Made by a program: the position numbers and the translations under genes. The notes under the pieces are model-generated. The model was not told the DNA's origin and searched no databases. It saw only the letters and a program-made list of their open reading frames with translations. 6,464 nt of DNA from positions 1 to 6,464 of the forward strand of contig DAOVUP010000098.1 in NCBI GenBank assembly GCA_030632525.1, written 5' to 3'. The stretch's first letter is position 1, and every line of letters begins with the position of its first letter. Below are positions 5,414-6,464 of this stretch, piece by piece. The DNA comes from Desulfobacteraceae bacterium. GTDB lineage: Bacteria; Desulfobacterota; DSM-4660; Desulfatiglandales; Desulfatiglandaceae.

Positions 5414-5562
5414 CTAGGAGGCTGTCCATGAATGGCTATTCTTCGCAATCTCTGCGTCAGACTCAGATTTTAATCCTCAAAATACTCAATGTATTCCTGT
5501 GGTTAAAATCTTCGCCTTCCTTGACCTTGCAATAAATTTCTCATTCTCGGACAGCCTCCTAG
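5414..5562. mobile_element. MITE-like palindromic element, 149 bp
   Basis: CTAGGAGGCTGTCC (5414-5427) is the exact reverse complement of GGACAGCCTCCTAG (5549-5562). The match continues to 19 of 21 bases, up to GAATG/CATTC. Internal arms are also symmetrical at equal distance from the ends: AGATTTTAA (5465-5473) with TTAAAATCT (5503-5511), and AATAC (5481-5485) with GTATT (5491-5495) around a centre at 5488. So the whole element is one interrupted palindrome that could fold into a single hairpin. It has no coding capacity, as expected for a MITE moved in trans. The ends allow either a TA duplication (Tc1/IS630 style) or a CTAG duplication (IS5 style); CTAG is itself palindromic, so the sequence cannot decide. 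It lies between the gene remnant and the mscS-family gene. Confidence 0.8.
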
Positions 5563-5628
5563 TAAAAAGTCAAAAAATCCAGGATTTCGAGTGATGTTCT
5601 TAGGGCTAATTACATATAAGCTCCGCCT

Positions 5629-5648
5629 CCGGCCAAAAAAAAGGCCGG
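5629..5648. repeat. CCGGCC / GGCCGG hairpin with eight-A loop
   Basis: CCGGCC (5629-5634) and GGCCGG (5643-5648) flank eight A residues. The homopolymer lies in the loop, so this is not a normal terminator on either strand, though it lies about 100 bases beyond the channel gene stop on the minus strand. Confidence 0.45.
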
Positions 5649-5685
5649 GCAGATCGGGGCAGAAATCACTTTTACCGGGTTGCAG

Positions 5686-5720
5686 AACCGGTAACCGGCA
5701 ACTGGTAACCGTAAACGGAA
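5686..5720. repeat. Degenerate heptamer tandem repeat, AACCGGY type
   Basis: Five consecutive 7-base units, all starting AAC, read AACCGGT, AACCGGC, AACTGGT, AACCGTA and AACGGAA. The unit length and AAC anchor are shared with the tract at 3012-3039, while the other four bases differ. It lies 30 bases beyond the stop of the channel gene. Confidence 0.6.
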
Positions 5721-5749
5721 ACGAAGAGCACGAGTCACACGGAAAACGA

Positions 5750-6464
5750 TTAATCCTTGAAAGAAGTGAAATGCAGAGGCTGCTCATCCTCCTGGGCCAG
5801 GTAAGTGGTCGTTGTTGGAACGGCAAATTTAATTCCCTCTTTTCTGAATTCTTCCATAATTCTTAGATTGACTTGTTGACTGAATGCACGGAATTCCCAA
5901 CGTTTTGGAGGGTGATACCAGTACATAATCGAAATATTAAGGGAATCAGAATTGAACTCGGTGAAGTACACGCGTGGTGGGCGCTTGGGGTCCATCCCTT
6001 CATGATCATCGAGAATATCTCTTATGATATCAACCGCCTTCTCCACCTTTTCTGGCGGCGTATTGTATCTAATGGCAATATTCTCGCTTCTTTTAATGTT
6101 CTGCCGACGGGAGACGTTTTCGATCTCTGCTCTTGCCATCTCCTCATTTGGAATCGTAAGCTGAGGTCCACTCCGCAGCCGGATTTTTGTGGACCGTATT
6201 CCAATCTGTTGCACTATCCCATCATGGCTTCTAACTTTGATACGTTGGCCGACCCTGTATGGCCTGTCAGCAAGGATCATGAGGCCACCAATAAGATTCT
6301 CAATGGTCGGTCTTGCGGCCAGCGCCAGGGCAAGACCTCCAACACCCAGACCCGTAAGGAGCGGTATCAGAGAGATACCAAGTTCTGAGAGGCCTTCAAA
6401 GAGGATGACGGCCGCGATGGCAAAGGCGATCAGATAGCAGGCTACTTCGATCAGGCTGGCGTAA
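5750..6464 (-). CDS. MscS-family mechanosensitive ion channel, C-terminal 237 residues (5' end outside window)
   Basis: The frame is open from the window edge to TAA at 5750-5752. Numbering visible residues from the edge, a hydrophobic segment (1-22) is followed by the pore-lining TM3: GLGVGGLALALAARPTIENL (38-57), with the small-residue packing pattern typical of MscS. Then come RPYRVGQ (67-73), the beta domain DGIVQQIGIRSTKIR (81-95), TIPN (103-106), and the mixed alpha/beta C-terminal domain ending in SFKD. An internal ATG at 6280 lies after TM3 and is not the true start. MscS channels sit in the inner membrane and release solutes on hypo-osmotic shock. Family members with extra N-terminal helices are common, so total length is unknown. 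The downstream side holds only repeats. Confidence 0.93.
   Translation of the reverse strand, partial: YASLIEVACYLIAFAIAAVILFEGLSELGISLIPLLTGLGVGGLALALAARPTIENLIGGLMILADRPYRVGQRIKVRSHDGIVQQIGIRSTKIRLRSGPQLTIPNEEMARAEIENVSRRQNIKRSENIAIRYNTPPEKVEKAVDIIRDILDDHEGMDPKRPPRVYFTEFNSDSLNISIMYWYHPPKRWEFRAFSQQVNLRIMEEFRKEGIKFAVPTTTTYLAQEDEQPLHFTSFKD

Larger units (their letters stand above)
5563..5749. other. Intergenic region 3' of the MscS-family gene
   Basis: No gene is supported here. It holds an A8-loop hairpin (5629-5648) and a heptamer tract (5686-5720). No standard intrinsic terminator for the minus-strand channel gene was found. Confidence 0.55.

Noticed and set aside
5503..5866. Open frames on both strands across the MITE end, heptamer tract and channel gene
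   Set aside because: Their products are low-complexity translations of repeats or shadows of the channel gene, and both overlap the element boundary or the real gene.
5873..6437. Plus-strand open frames opposite the channel gene
   Set aside because: The minus strand has continuous MscS family motifs; the plus-strand products resemble nothing and lack initiation signals.

Overview
The window is an ordinary stretch of chromosome, about 50% G+C by eye. It probably comes from a free-living Gram-negative bacterium. A deltaproteobacterium (Desulfobacterota) is my best guess, from an apparent MlaE-type STAS fragment, an MscS-family channel, SfsA, and the style of the short heptamer and palindromic intergenic repeats. 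That assignment is inference. No phage, plasmid, CRISPR or RNA gene is visible.

Layout. Positions 1-983 (+): the last codons of pxpB (KipI-like) overlap a complete pxpC (KipA-like), two subunits of the ATP-dependent 5-oxoprolinase PxpABC. Positions 975-2787 (-): a compact padR-fetA-fetB operon, convergent with pxpC and overlapping its end by 9 bp. It encodes a PadR-type repressor and both halves of a FetAB-type (UPF0014) ABC exporter. A near-consensus sigma-70 promoter, with inverted and direct CGATA half-sites over its -10 box and start region, precedes it, so autoregulation is likely. Positions 2868-3138: non-coding, with a heptamer tract. Positions 3139-4944 (+): a PLP-dependent low-specificity threonine aldolase (ltaE) followed after 36 bp by the nuclease-like sfsA, probably one transcript.

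Positions 4945-5749 are repeat-rich and mostly non-coding. They hold a cluster of strong hairpins flanked by two near-identical GGTGGTGG hairpins, a 52-codon remnant that looks like the N-terminal STAS domain of an MlaE-type permease (-) and stops abruptly at the hairpin cluster, two further inverted repeats, a 149-bp MITE-like palindromic element with perfect 14-bp terminal inverted repeats, and a second heptamer tract. Positions 5750-6464 (-) hold the C-terminal 237 residues of an MscS-family mechanosensitive channel that continues past the window edge.

No clearly new multi-gene system is present. The most interesting material is the PadR-controlled FetAB operon with its readable operator, and the 4945-5749 interval, where at least two small non-autonomous repeat families sit around a broken gene.
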